Assembly: GCF_028554725.1 (NCBI RefSeq)
Contig: NC_071670.1
Coordinates: 33,226,001-33,290,000 of the forward strand
Direction of reading: 5' to 3'
Source of the DNA: Zeugodacus cucurbitae
Lineage: Eukaryota > Arthropoda > Insecta > Diptera > Tephritidae
Length of the DNA stretch: 64,000 bases
Positions 13,941 to 26,632 of the stretch are shown piece by piece; position 1 is the first letter of the stretch, and the number at the start of each line of letters is the position of its first letter. The notes below the pieces were generated by a model. It made no database searches and was not told where the DNA came from. It saw only the letters and a program-made list of their open reading frames with translations. The position numbers were made by a program, and so were the translations under genes.

Positions 13941-14586
13941 TTATTTTCGCGTGTGACTATAGTTTAAAAGAACCGGATCTTCTTTAGATGGTTTTGTGAA
14001 ATATAAGAAATGTTTAAACCAATTGGGGAAAATTGGAATTTGTACCCATCTAGACAGATGGCACGACGATTTCACTCCTCCTTCATAAGGAGTGAATTGC
14101 AATTTTTTCTTGGGGAAAATCAAATATGGAGGCACAAAAGATCCGACAGCACTCCTATATGTTATAACCGTTATAAGCAATGCGCGTTCCGCGGAAGTCA
14201 TGGCACCTATTTGTCTTTTTCCTTTTTGTGCAATAAACTTTGGTTGCCGGGACTGCACTACTGACAGCCCTGTTTCGTCATCGTTCCAAATACGAGTTGT
14301 CAGCAAGTTGCAAAACGAAGAACCATTTTGACGAGTGAATCCTTTTGCACGGTCGAAAGAAGTGCCGGTTGGTGAACGCAAGCTCAATATTTCCCGATGT
14401 TGTTTACAAAATCCGTATGACCAGTCTTCACCCACACATTTTGCCAAAACTTTGAATTTATTAGGAATATTGTTTTTTAAGTCAATTTGACTCTTCAAAG
14501 GGTACCTTTTAATTCTATCTCTATTTCTATTTCTGACAAAGTGTTGTTGCAAGCAACTCCTCTGATGATTCGTTGCTTCTAGCCAT
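13941..14586 (-). pseudogene. pogo/Tigger-type DDE transposase relic
   Basis: Minus-strand remnant of a pogo-like (Tc1/mariner superfamily, DDE_1) transposase. Diagnostic pieces are IWNDDETGL, which holds the first catalytic Asp and DE context; QKGKRQIGAMTSAERALL; FVPPYLIFPKKK; and WFKHFLYFTKPSKEDPVLLNYSH. The last should lead into the second catalytic Asp, but here it reads LLNYSH and then stops. A possible ATG at 14586 (MARSNESSEELLATT) is in a different frame from the rest, so there is at least one frameshift. About 200 residues of a protein that is normally near 500 remain, and the helix-turn-helix half and the C-terminus are absent. Inactive. Confidence 0.8.
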
Positions 14587-14624
14587 TCGCTGCGATATGT
14601 GGAACTACGTATATTTTTATGACA

Positions 14625-17066
14625 GCTGCTATGGCTTTTATCATATTCTCCACATTCTATTGCCTTCTTTTATCCTTTTTGGGCATTATTATTGTATGAT
14701 GTAACTCTAAAATTTAAATATTAACCTAAATAAGATAGGGCTGGTAATATAGTACACTATACCAAATTGGCCTCCCGCCACTATACCATATTAGATGCTT
14801 TTGTCCTGTCTGTTTTATTTTGTTATTTTTATTCAAAAGCTCACTTTTTTTAAACTTTTCTGTTTTAATTTAATTGCGATAAGTTATTTATCAGTTAAAT
14901 AACTAAGTTTCATAGGAAAATCCGTTATAACCTAACAAAAATTATTTAATGTTGTGTACTCATAAAACACTAACACGAGCAATCCCGTGTTTTTAGGAAT
15001 TGAAAGAAAACTTGACAACTTTCGAAAGTGTCACCAACTTTCCTTTACTCTTTCCAAATTTCACAGCTTTTGTCGTAATCGGTGTTACCACAGAGCACCT
15101 AGTTTAGGAGAAAAGCAGGTGTACCATAATAGCCGCCAATACCATAATTCCCGAAGTTACTCTATCCAGCTACCCTTGTCCCTTAGTCAGATTCCTAAAC
15201 CGGTAAGCACTGTCCAGAAATGTAGATATTGATTGGCAGTTGAGAAAAGATTGATTTCTGTGTATTTGTAAGACTAATCTATAAATCCGCGGACTGCTTT
15301 GAGCATAACATTTCTCCTAGAGTCAGAAGTAATGCAGTGGGATTGTATAGTATGTAGCGCGCCAGGTTCGAAGGAACCTAATTTGAAATAACTACTTTTA
15401 TCTTGATGAATTCGAATAAATTCCATTGAAGAGTATTTAGATTTATTTGTTTGTATAATATATAGTATGTATCTACTACTTAGTTCTATTTAAGCTCGCA
15501 TTATTTTTTATTAATTAAATTTGAAATGTATATGTAAGTTGCATACAAAAAACTAACGACAAACTAAAGAAATGTTGGAATACAATAAAAATATGTGCCA
15601 TTATTAGAGAAATCAAATTGCTACATGAATAAATACATAATGCATACATAAATAGAAATAACTGAAGACATAACTAAAGATTTAAAGCAATTATAGTGAA
15701 GATAAATATTAGTACAGAGATGTTAGTGCATCTCAGCATACAAATAACGGCATACAGCAAAGGAGTGCGATGCAGTCAAGCAAAATATAAACAATTAAAC
15801 ATTGTCAATCGTTGAATATGATGAATTTTTACCGAATGCATACATATTCTAAAACACTTATATGAAAAAATAAAAGCAAAAATAAATATGTAAATTATTG
15901 TAATTTGGACAAGAGTTTAATAACATGTTTATAACAGCAACAAATGTCAATGGAAACCTGAAAAATATGAAAAATCATTAAGAATTGGTATTAAATGAAA
16001 TAAAATATGTATGTATGTAGTAGATTTAAGGATATAAAAGAAAATAATTAGAAATTTTGATAATTTCCAAATTACATTAAATTTTTTTATATTATTTCCT
16101 TTATTAAAAACAATAATCATATTTTCATTTCATTTCAAATTTCATATTTTTTAACAACATAATCAAATTGCGATAATTATAACGGCAATTGTACAGGAAG
16201 TGTTAAAATACACAATATGGAAACTTTAAAATTAAGTAATCCATTGAGTATGTTAGATTTTGAAAAACTTTTTATCGAATCAAGTAGTTTTGTTGAACCA
16301 TGTCGACTTCAGCAGACTTCATAAATGATATAGACAAATTTGGGGAACAGGAAAAACACATTTTATATTCAGAAAATATTACTGAATAACCAAAAAGTTA
16401 CTACGTCGACTTGTATTTCCTTTAAATCTCTCATATATCAATTTCAGTAACTAAAATTTCCTGAAAATCACGTGTGAAAAACCGATTAAATTGAGTAGCC
16501 AAACAGAGTTCCAAATTTAACGTTCCCTGACTACTTTTTGTCAAACACCGAAGAGATGTTCAAAAATGTCATGGAAAACACTCCACAAAGAAACTAATTT
16601 TGCTGTGGCCACTAAAGGCGGCACTCTACATATTTTGCAATTCAAGTTCAAATAAAGGCCTGATTTAAATGAAATTATTCGAAATATAAACTTGGTTCTT
16701 ATTTATGTAATATTCATCGCTAAGGGCCACAACTGGTCTGTCTATGCGTGGCCTGCAGGCCTACCAGACCAACCTAACCTATGTTACCTATATATGTATC
16801 ATTCAATTTACTTATCCTCCGTAGATCGCGATATGACAAATAGAAATATCACATGCAAAGGCTTGTATCATCTTCTACCATGGTTAACTATAGTTAGAAT
16901 CCAACACAGTTTCATAGATCTTGAATTCCAACGCTTGCTATTTGTGAGTGTAAGCGTATGTACTTATATTGAGATAAAGTTGTTCATCGAGAGAAAATCT
17001 GACTTGATAACTAAAAGTATACTCAATATACCTCAGTCAAAAAATTATATGTGCATGAACTTTTTG
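14625..17066. repeat. Tandem segmental duplication, copy 1 (period 2,447 bp)
   Basis: This 2,442-bp segment recurs at 17072-19513; every stretch I compared is identical at an offset of 2,447. The copies are separated by five bases (GCACC, 17067-17071). The contents are AT-rich and non-coding. The longest frame (from 16692) starts without ATG at a TTG and has no recognisable domain. No transposase, terminal inverted repeat or LTR signature was seen in the unit. Confidence 0.93.
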
Positions 17067-17071
17067 GCACC

Positions 17072-19513
17072 GCTGCTATGGCTTTTATCATATTCTCCAC
17101 ATTCTATTGCCTTCTTTTATCCTTTTTGGGCATTATTATTGTATGATGTAACTCTAAAATTTAAATATTAACCTAAATAAGATAGGGCTGGTAATATAGT
17201 ACACTATACCAAATTGGCCTCCCGCCACTATACCATATTAGATGCTTTTGTCCTGTCTGTTTTATTTTGTTATTTTTATTCAAAAGCTCACTTTTTTTAA
17301 ACTTTTCTGTTTTAATTTAATTGCGATAAGTTATTTATCAGTTAAATAACTAAGTTTCATAGGAAAATCCGTTATAACCTAACAAAAATTATTTAATGTT
17401 GTGTACTCATAAAACACTAACACGAGCAATCCCGTGTTTTTAGGAATTGAAAGAAAACTTGACAACTTTCGAAAGTGTCACCAACTTTCCTTTACTCTTT
17501 CCAAATTTCACAGCTTTTGTCGTAATCGGTGTTACCACAGAGCACCTAGTTTAGGAGAAAAGCAGGTGTACCATAATAGCCGCCAATACCATAATTCCCG
17601 AAGTTACTCTATCCAGCTACCCTTGTCCCTTAGTCAGATTCCTAAACCGGTAAGCACTGTCCAGAAATGTAGATATTGATTGGCAGTTGAGAAAAGATTG
17701 ATTTCTGTGTATTTGTAAGACTAATCTATAAATCCGCGGACTGCTTTGAGCATAACATTTCTCCTAGAGTCAGAAGTAATGCAGTGGGATTGTATAGTAT
17801 GTAGCGCGCCAGGTTCGAAGGAACCTAATTTGAAATAACTACTTTTATCTTGATGAATTCGAATAAATTCCATTGAAGAGTATTTAGATTTATTTGTTTG
17901 TATAATATATAGTATGTATCTACTACTTAGTTCTATTTAAGCTCGCATTATTTTTTATTAATTAAATTTGAAATGTATATGTAAGTTGCATACAAAAAAC
18001 TAACGACAAACTAAAGAAATGTTGGAATACAATAAAAATATGTGCCATTATTAGAGAAATCAAATTGCTACATGAATAAATACATAATGCATACATAAAT
18101 AGAAATAACTGAAGACATAACTAAAGATTTAAAGCAATTATAGTGAAGATAAATATTAGTACAGAGATGTTAGTGCATCTCAGCATACAAATAACGGCAT
18201 ACAGCAAAGGAGTGCGATGCAGTCAAGCAAAATATAAACAATTAAACATTGTCAATCGTTGAATATGATGAATTTTTACCGAATGCATACATATTCTAAA
18301 ACACTTATATGAAAAAATAAAAGCAAAAATAAATATGTAAATTATTGTAATTTGGACAAGAGTTTAATAACATGTTTATAACAGCAACAAATGTCAATGG
18401 AAACCTGAAAAATATGAAAAATCATTAAGAATTGGTATTAAATGAAATAAAATATGTATGTATGTAGTAGATTTAAGGATATAAAAGAAAATAATTAGAA
18501 ATTTTGATAATTTCCAAATTACATTAAATTTTTTTATATTATTTCCTTTATTAAAAACAATAATCATATTTTCATTTCATTTCAAATTTCATATTTTTTA
18601 ACAACATAATCAAATTGCGATAATTATAACGGCAATTGTACAGGAAGTGTTAAAATACACAATATGGAAACTTTAAAATTAAGTAATCCATTGAGTATGT
18701 TAGATTTTGAAAAACTTTTTATCGAATCAAGTAGTTTTGTTGAACCATGTCGACTTCAGCAGACTTCATAAATGATATAGACAAATTTGGGGAACAGGAA
18801 AAACACATTTTATATTCAGAAAATATTACTGAATAACCAAAAAGTTACTACGTCGACTTGTATTTCCTTTAAATCTCTCATATATCAATTTCAGTAACTA
18901 AAATTTCCTGAAAATCACGTGTGAAAAACCGATTAAATTGAGTAGCCAAACAGAGTTCCAAATTTAACGTTCCCTGACTACTTTTTGTCAAACACCGAAG
19001 AGATGTTCAAAAATGTCATGGAAAACACTCCACAAAGAAACTAATTTTGCTGTGGCCACTAAAGGCGGCACTCTACATATTTTGCAATTCAAGTTCAAAT
19101 AAAGGCCTGATTTAAATGAAATTATTCGAAATATAAACTTGGTTCTTATTTATGTAATATTCATCGCTAAGGGCCACAACTGGTCTGTCTATGCGTGGCC
19201 TGCAGGCCTACCAGACCAACCTAACCTATGTTACCTATATATGTATCATTCAATTTACTTATCCTCCGTAGATCGCGATATGACAAATAGAAATATCACA
19301 TGCAAAGGCTTGTATCATCTTCTACCATGGTTAACTATAGTTAGAATCCAACACAGTTTCATAGATCTTGAATTCCAACGCTTGCTATTTGTGAGTGTAA
19401 GCGTATGTACTTATATTGAGATAAAGTTGTTCATCGAGAGAAAATCTGACTTGATAACTAAAAGTATACTCAATATACCTCAGTCAAAAAATTATATGTG
19501 CATGAACTTTTTG
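17072..19513. repeat. Tandem segmental duplication, copy 2
   Basis: Second copy of the unit at 14625-17066. The match begins at GCTGCTATGG and ends at AACTTTTTG, after which the sequences diverge (GCACC after copy 1, CAAAAAAAA after copy 2). The near-zero divergence means either a very recent duplication or an assembly artefact such as two haplotypes placed end to end. Confidence 0.93.
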
Positions 19514-19627
19514 CAAAAAAAATTAAATTAAATTTGTTATTATTAATGTATACAATATAAAAAACAAAAAATTAACAAATTTCAAAATATTTTTTAAACT
19601 ATAAAACAAAATTGAAGTTTAGGCTAA

Positions 19628-20837
19628 TAGTAAATATTTATATGTGCATTTTACTATATTTACAAGTAAAACCTATACATTTGAGTTTAACTGAAAGAAA
19701 TGTTTATTTTAATAGTCAGTAGAATTGTCCTTAATTTTAAAACTAAATTAAGCCGCTTAATCAGAGAATTAACTACTGACTGTAGAATAGTTAGGTAAAT
19801 ATTGGCAAATTCTTGCTTTATGGTTAATTTAAGGTGACGTACTGTCTCAAACTGCTTTCCGTTTTGGAAAACAGGAGCAGAGAGGTTCCCCCAGAGATCC
19901 TCAATAGGATTTAGGTTCGAACTCAATGCTGCACATTGTAATACCGGAATTTTCCGGTCGTTAAAGATGTTCTTCGTTTGGATTGAAGCGTTATCCTTTC
20001 GATATGTCCACTTATATGCCATAAATATTGCCAGCAAATTTTATTAACTCGCTGTCCAAAAGATCTACATTGATATTACCATTCATTTGAGTGAATATAA
20101 AACATGTAGATAGCTTTTCACAGCAGCAAATTGCAGCCCATGAAATAAAGGCACCGCTTCCAAAACATCGCTTGTAGTAGGACCGTCGTTCCTGGTGCGA
20201 ATCTCTCCAATACTTATTGCAATGACCTAGTCCGACCAAATTTAATTTTTTTTCGTCACTAAAGACTGTATTCTATCACTCATCGGCACAGAATTGGTAT
20301 TTATTTGCAAATCTCAAATGGGCTTTATTGTGTTTTTCTTTAGCGTTGGTTTAGGTGCCATGGAGGTGTGTTTCAGAAACTGATTTTTATGTATAATTGG
20401 AAAAATTATATTTATTGTGATTTTCTGTCTTAACTAGGTCTATATTTGATCGCTGCTTATCAAATCCGCAACTACTAACCGTCGAACCATCCTTTCGCAC
20501 CGCTCATAAGTGTTATTGTTCGTTCGTCGCACTATACCATAATTAGTGGGGTTTTTAAGAAATTTTGAGATACAGTTCCGATGACGGTTTGGTCTAAAAC
20601 CATTTTGGAACCGTTTTCATGCATTCCTATGATTATTACTTATTCCTCGGCTGATAAACTAGTACCACAATGCATTTTAGGCTTAAAGTTAAATAAAAGT
20701 AGTAAAATTTTTAATAATTCATTAAGTTAATGCACCTACAATAATTTTGAAAACAAATTTTAGAAAAAAAGTTTTTGCAGCGACACTATCAGTAAGAAAG
20801 ATCCGCTAAACTGATTTTGACATGTAAATATTTACTA
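19628..20837 (-). mobile_element. Degenerate Tc1-like DNA transposon
   Basis: Tc1/mariner-type element of about 1.2 kb with TA at both borders and imperfect terminal inverted repeats: TAGTAAATATTTATATGT on the left, and TAGTAAATATTTACATGT read inwards from the right. The minus strand encodes scattered Tc1 transposase landmarks: a helix-turn-helix remnant (SKFLKNPTNYG), FSDEKKFNL with the first catalytic Asp, FGSGAFISWAAI, DNASIQTKN at the second catalytic Asp, and SSNLNPIEDLWGNL near the third. Frame changes near 20030 and 20240 split the protein into at least three pieces, so it cannot be functional. Confidence 0.82.
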
Positions 20838-21839
20838 TGCAATACCCAATTCACAAGCACATTCTTAATGTAACTGTACAACGAACGAGAAAAGTATGAA
20901 ACAATTTTCGTTGCATAGTAACGGCAACATATCAACCTTTTATTCCACATTTACCGAAATCCAAAAAATAACAGTGAATAAGAAATATAAACAATAGCAG
21001 AAATGCACATATAATTATTTGACTGGGGTACCTACATCTCAAACCGACGACAAATTATGGCGCTATCTGTACTTACTGTTCTTAAATAATCAATTAGTTT
21101 GACTGCAATTATATAAAGCATGATCCATGTATTAAATCCATTTTAATTATTTTTTCATGAAGCTGTTTTCAAAAAATTAATCAAAAATATTTTATGGAAA
21201 TAAGAATAGGTTAGAGTGTAAATAAGTATAATGCTGTAAGTAAATAAAAATAATTTAATTTATTATTGATATTAATATAAAGGTTTTGTTTTTAGTTGTA
21301 TACAGCAATTCAGTTAAGGCCTAAAACAACTTGTTATTATTTGTATTTTTAATTACTCACAATATCTTACGATAATACAAAAAGTATTAAATTATATGTA
21401 AGTACTATGAGCTTGCAAATCTGTTTTTTATAATATTTATTGTTTAGTTAACAGCAGCCAAAAAATGGTATTCAAACTATTGTCTCTGTTTAACCATTGC
21501 TAATAATATTGAACATCATTGAATTAAAAAAATATATTTATTTTTAGTTTAACTTATAAACCTTTAGTTAAATAAGTATAAACAAAAAGAAAAATTTATT
21601 AATTATATATACATAAGAGCGCATATAACTAAAAGGAACTTTATATATAATATTAAAAAATATATATACAATACAATATAAATATATGAAATGCATTTGA
21701 TTCAGTATAACATTATATACTGTTCGAGATATATATTTAATAAACATATAAATAATGATACAAATAAAGGATACAATTAAAAATAAAAAAATAAAGTTGA
21801 ATTTGAATATCATTTTTATTTCAAGGACGACATTTTGAT
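20838..21839. other. Gene-free AT-rich stretch
   Basis: Roughly 1 kb of very AT-rich DNA with TATA-rich runs around 21600-21740. No gene or classifiable repeat seen. Confidence 0.4.
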
Positions 21840-21869
21840 TGTGAAAGTAAGTATCGCAATATCAAATAT

Positions 21870-22700
21870 TACGTCGAAAACTACCAAAAGTTTTTTAACT
21901 CACTAAGAAATACTAAATTTGTTAGAAAAGATGGTACACAATGTAGGCATTATCAGGTTCGTGTAAAAAATTATAATCAAAGCCACTTGATGCCACCCAC
22001 TTTTCGATCAAGATTTGGTACGTATACTTTCCATGACAATTTGATGTTACAGCTTCAAAATGGGCGGTTCACAACCACGCTAACCTCTCATTCACAATTT
22101 TAAATTTCATATATTTGTTCACTTTCCAATTAATAAAAATTTACGAAATCGGACTTTAACTTTTCAAGCCTCCAGTTACCTAATCTGAGGATCTCAGGGC
22201 CTGTTGTTTTTTTACCGAAAATATTTCTAAATCTCTCAGATATTCTAAATAAATTCAGAGAGAATATTTTTCGTATAATAGTGTTATCCAAAAATGAGCA
22301 AATTCCTCTTGCTCCCCTATACCTAATATAAGGAAATCCAACTTCCGGTGAGTTTCATACCGTATGTATCGGTTCATATGTGAGATATCTTAGCAAAATT
22401 TTGTTAAAATATATGCTTTGAAAGAATATACAATTGATTGGTGGTGAAAATTATTGAAATTGGTCCAAGAATTACCCCAGACCCAATACGCTATTTTAGT
22501 GGATTTTATACCGAATATATGGATCAAACTGTGTGTTATCTTGGAATCATATCTTTGAGTATGGACCTCCGCTAGCCAATGTGCTCAATATAGTAACGAA
22601 TTCAGTCCAGATCATGGACAACTATTATAATAAAGTTTCACCAATTCCATCCATTTCTGAGCTTTACAAAATGCAAGATAAAATGAAATGTTCGGTTTAA
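21870..22700 (+). repeat. Dispersed repeat family B, copy 1
   Basis: Non-coding repeat shared with 51870-52410. Matching blocks in the same order include CGAAATC followed by a GAC/CAG run, TTTTACCGAAAATA, a block AAATTCAGAG(A/G)GAA, ATACCGTAT(G/A)TATCGGTT and GAGATATCT(T/G)AGCAAAATT. No inverted ends or protein-coding remains could be found, so its class is unknown. Edges are approximate. Confidence 0.6.
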
Positions 22701-23391
22701 CACGAACTTAGTTCTATCTTACTTTTAAACAAATACTGTTACAGAATGTGATTTTATCAACGAACCTTTGGTTCTGAACATATATATGAATGCCTTGTCA
22801 AGAGAGTCTTGTATGATATTATTAAATATTAAACGTTGGTTTTCGCATCCTACAAATTTCACAAGTTTATATGATTATTAATAATCCATGATATTTTTGT
22901 ATTAAATTTTCAGCTCAAATTCAAAGCTTCCTGGAAAATTATCACAGACCACATATTGCAGATATTAAATGTTCTCAATTAATGCAACGAAAAAACAAAA
23001 CTGAATATTGGTCGTTCAAGTGAACTTTGCTGCTTAACTGAAGCAATTCTCAAATATTTTCAATGCCGCGTTATTAATTTCAATTAAACCAGTTAACCAG
23101 CCACATAACGCACTTAACGACCTTCCCCAACCATCGACACACAAATAGAGGCGAAACCCCAACGATTTTAACCGCAAACCGCGGCAACAACTACAAGCCA
23201 ACTGCTCGTGTATCTTTCTAACTCTGGCCGCTAAATAACTGTTTCATTGGGTGGTGAAGGAAGGTGTGTTGTTGTATATTGTGGGACTGAGGGCAGTGAA
23301 TTGACGGGTTGACATATTGCGGGAAGTGGTTAGCGGCATTGCAATGATGCTAGCATAGATTTAGTTGCATAGCATTTCATGCTGGATGTGT
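22701..23391. other. Gene-free stretch
   Basis: About 690 bp; a somewhat GC-richer patch at 23100-23240 shows no reading frame or known motif. Confidence 0.4.
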
Positions 23392-23973
23392 TTAGGGGTT
23401 AGGGATAGTCAGAGATACGAGGACAATATTTAGTAATTTATTTTGCTATTAAATAGTTTTTTAGTCATTTTAAATTTAACTTGAAGTCACGAAAATTTTA
23501 ACAAAAAAATGTGTTTGTGCTAACCCAGTTCCAAAAAAGGTCCTTGCGGTGACAATCATAAATCCTTGGAGACTCATCTAAAATCAATCGAATAAGAAGC
23601 ATTTGTTTTATAAATATTAGGCCCAGGAAAAAATTAACAAAATGGAAATCAGGAAATATTTTCTTAGATTTTCAGGAAAAAATCAACAAGATTATTATGC
23701 ATTCTAAAAGCTGTATAAATTTCATTAAAATCTACTGAGACGTTTTTGAGTTAGAGTTGTCACCACTTCAAAAAACATAGTTTTGAGAAAAGACGCATTT
23801 AAAGTTTCACATTGTTGGAGTGACCGAGCGCTCTTTGTTATTTGTCGAATAACTCTACAAGTAATTATCGGATCAACTCCCAATTTGGTGAACAATTTTA
23901 ATACTTACTTAAAGAAAATGCAAAACAAATTTCATTTCTTGAAATTTTTTCCTGACTACCCCAAACCCCTTAA
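23392..23973. mobile_element. TTAA-type MITE, copy 2
   Basis: Second copy of the element at 5496-6101, in the same orientation. Ends are TTTAGGGGTTAGGGATAG on the left and CTACCCCAAACCCCTTAA on the right. Internal blocks such as TCCAAAAAAGGTCCTTGCGG with its following GACAATCATAA match copy 1. It is diverged and carries indels, so it is an old insertion. The left TTAA has become TTTA. Confidence 0.72.
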
Positions 23974-25873
23974 GCTATATTGCTCTGTGAAGTAGTTCGA
24001 AGTGACAAGATATGGACTTGAGGATGAGGCTATTAGATCTTTTGAGAGTATTCACTATCCATATAGAAAGCGATAAACCCCATTTTTGTGAATTTGTATG
24101 ATAAATCAGATATAGTGACTTGGTGGAAAATATTTTTAAAAACATGTTAACAAATTACTGCGATTTTAAGCTGCTCAAATTAGACACTTATTTCAGTGAA
24201 GAAGCCTTAATTAATTACTTTCAACAATTTTATAATCAATTGCACAGTTTTAACTGTTCTCAATTATAAAGGTTTCTACAATATTGAAAGTAAATTACAA
24301 CCTAAAAACTTACTCGCCACTAACAAATTCACAATTTTAATTTATTTTAATTTTGCGGCGTTTAAATTACACATTAACCGCATCAATACTCGGTTTCTAG
24401 CGCTTCAATAGCTTTACTCGGCATAAATTAAATTCTATTAAGAAGGTTTGAGCGCCGCACAGATTCTCTCAGCACTCTTTTGTTTAGAAGACTACGCTTT
24501 GTTGTAACCGGAAGGATGGAAAGAACAACAGCCACAGAAGGTTGTAAGCAGTCAGCCGTTACGCATTTCATTAAATATTTCGAAATTTCTGATTTTTGGC
24601 TGGGTCAATTCAACACTTTCAACTGATTGAGCTACAAAAAGACAGCGCCGCTATTGTTTATATTTGTGTTTGCCACCGCGGCCTATTGTATTTGCATTTT
24701 GGTAATTTTATTTATGAATTTTGATTAAATTTCTAACGCTTGATTTGCATTGAGCAATTTTTAATTGCCTCCAAATTAGTTTGAAATTTAATTTTAAGAA
24801 TTTAATGTGAATTTTGAAATTGCCTATTTCATACCGAGAACACTGCGTGCAATTTAAGCGCCAGCACAAAGCGTCAATTAACTGCAGCATAATTTAATTC
24901 GAGCCAATGGAACGCCCACTGACCCACTCCGGCACATAGCGGCATATCTGTTTGGTGGCACGCGGCCAACAACGTACGGAATTCCAAGCATTTAAAGCTT
25001 AACGACTAACATTGACCGGCCAAGCCAAGCCAAGCCAAGTCAACCAGCCAGTCAACTAGCCAAGCAGTCGGTCAGGCAAAGCGCCAGCGTCGTCGCTAAA
25101 TGAAGTTAATTAAATCTGCTGCAGGTTGATTCATTTATTAAGCTGTAAAATTCAAAATAAAATAAAATTTTAACGCAGCAGTGTTAAAAAAAAATAATAA
25201 GTAAAAGCAAAATATAGTGCCAAGAAATAGCTGGCATTCCAAAGGAGATACTCCACATACACCAACTGCGTGCATCGCTTCACCATCACCTCCGCCAAGT
25301 TAGCGGAAGAGATTATGAAGCGGAGTCATATTTGAAGTTTCAACCAAAGGCGGCATGCCACAGAAGCATCGCTGGGGAAGCGTCGGCATGTTGGCGAAAT
25401 TATTATGAAATATGATAAAACAAGCAAACTCGGAAATTTGCCAGAAATGCTCGCTTAATTTTAGCTTTGATAACTCACATTTTGGTGGCCAAGAATTAGG
25501 CAAGTCTTAATGAGTGGTTTGGGTAGGTGAATTAGTGCAGAATTCGTTTCAGTAATAGATTGCACAGTTAAATAGTTTAAATTATTGCTAAACTTGCAAT
25601 TTGAAAGAATAAAAAAGGTTTGGAGTTAAAGTTTCAAATTATACACAATGGTTGCAACGTATTTTAATTTCATTTAACACTTTTCCAAAAATCAGAAATT
25701 CAAAATTCTACTGCGTTTTAGATAACATTTTATCTCACGTTTACTTTCCCTAGATGAGTTCGAACGAAATTGAATTGCAACTTTGCCGAGACCCAAAAGT
25801 AAGCTCTACATGTCTGCTATTTTCTAGAGCACATACCAGACCTAATTTACAAAGCAAGATAACTGTTATTATC
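23974..25873. other. Gene-free stretch with a GC-richer patch and CCAAG repeats
   Basis: No gene can be supported. The interval 24900-25110 is less AT-rich and holds a short CCAAG tandem run (about 25018-25045) followed by CCAGTCAACTAGCC-like variants. This could be a 5' UTR or promoter-proximal region of an unseen transcript, but no start codon with a usable downstream exon was found. Confidence 0.35.
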
Positions 25874-26632
25874 TAAACAAGTAGGGAAGGGCTAAGTTCG
25901 GGTGTAACCGAACATTTTATACTCTCGCAATTTATTTATTTAACTTTATTAATATTATATAATACATAATTTGGCCCACATATTTGTCATATATATTATA
26001 TAAAGTCCATTGAAAGTTGGAAACCCTAATATTAGGTTAGAAACACCGAGGTCCTCATATTCGATATATGGGGCCTTGAAAACCTATGGCCCGGCGATTT
26101 TTAGAATGGGGCTGCCACACTATAAACGTAATATATATGCAAAGTTCTGCACCGATATCTTCACTAGTACTTACTTTATATATTGTAAAGTAAACGGTTC
26201 AGATCCTCTTCAAAGTTCTGGTATATAGGAAGTAGGTGTGGTAGTGAAGCGATTTGGGATGTAAGGAAACAAACCAAGTTTCATTGAAATCGGTCGAGTA
26301 GTTCCTGAGATATGGTTTTTGACCCATAAGTGGGCGACGCCACGCCCATTTTCCATTTTGTAAAAAATCTGAGTACAGCTTCTATCTGCCATCTTTTATG
26401 TGAAATTTAGTGTTTCTGACGTTTTTCGTTAGTGAATTAACTCACTTTTAGTAATTTTCAACCTAACCTTTGTATGGGAAGTGGGCGTGGTAATAATCAG
26501 ATTTCTTTCATTGGACTGTATTAAGAAATGGCTAAAAGAAACGACTGCAGAAAGTTTGGTTTATATAGCTTTATTGGTTCGCGAGATATATACAAAAAAC
26601 CTATTTGGGGTCGGGGCCACGCCCTTAGTTTC
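25874..26632 (+). repeat. Dispersed repeat family C, truncated copy
   Basis: Matches the left arm and middle of the larger copy at 36793-41045: both begin ACAAGTA(G/A)GGAAGGGC, then GTTCGGGTGTAACCGAACA and ATACTCTCGCAA. Homology stops near 26632, after a GGGGCCACGCCC block, so the right part with the GACG tract is missing. This copy also shows the uninterrupted site in which the RTE element of the other copy has landed. Confidence 0.85.

Noticed and set aside
16692..17171. 159-codon frame in the tandem duplication
   Set aside because: No ATG start; the end differs between the two copies because the frame runs over the copy junction; no protein-like motif.
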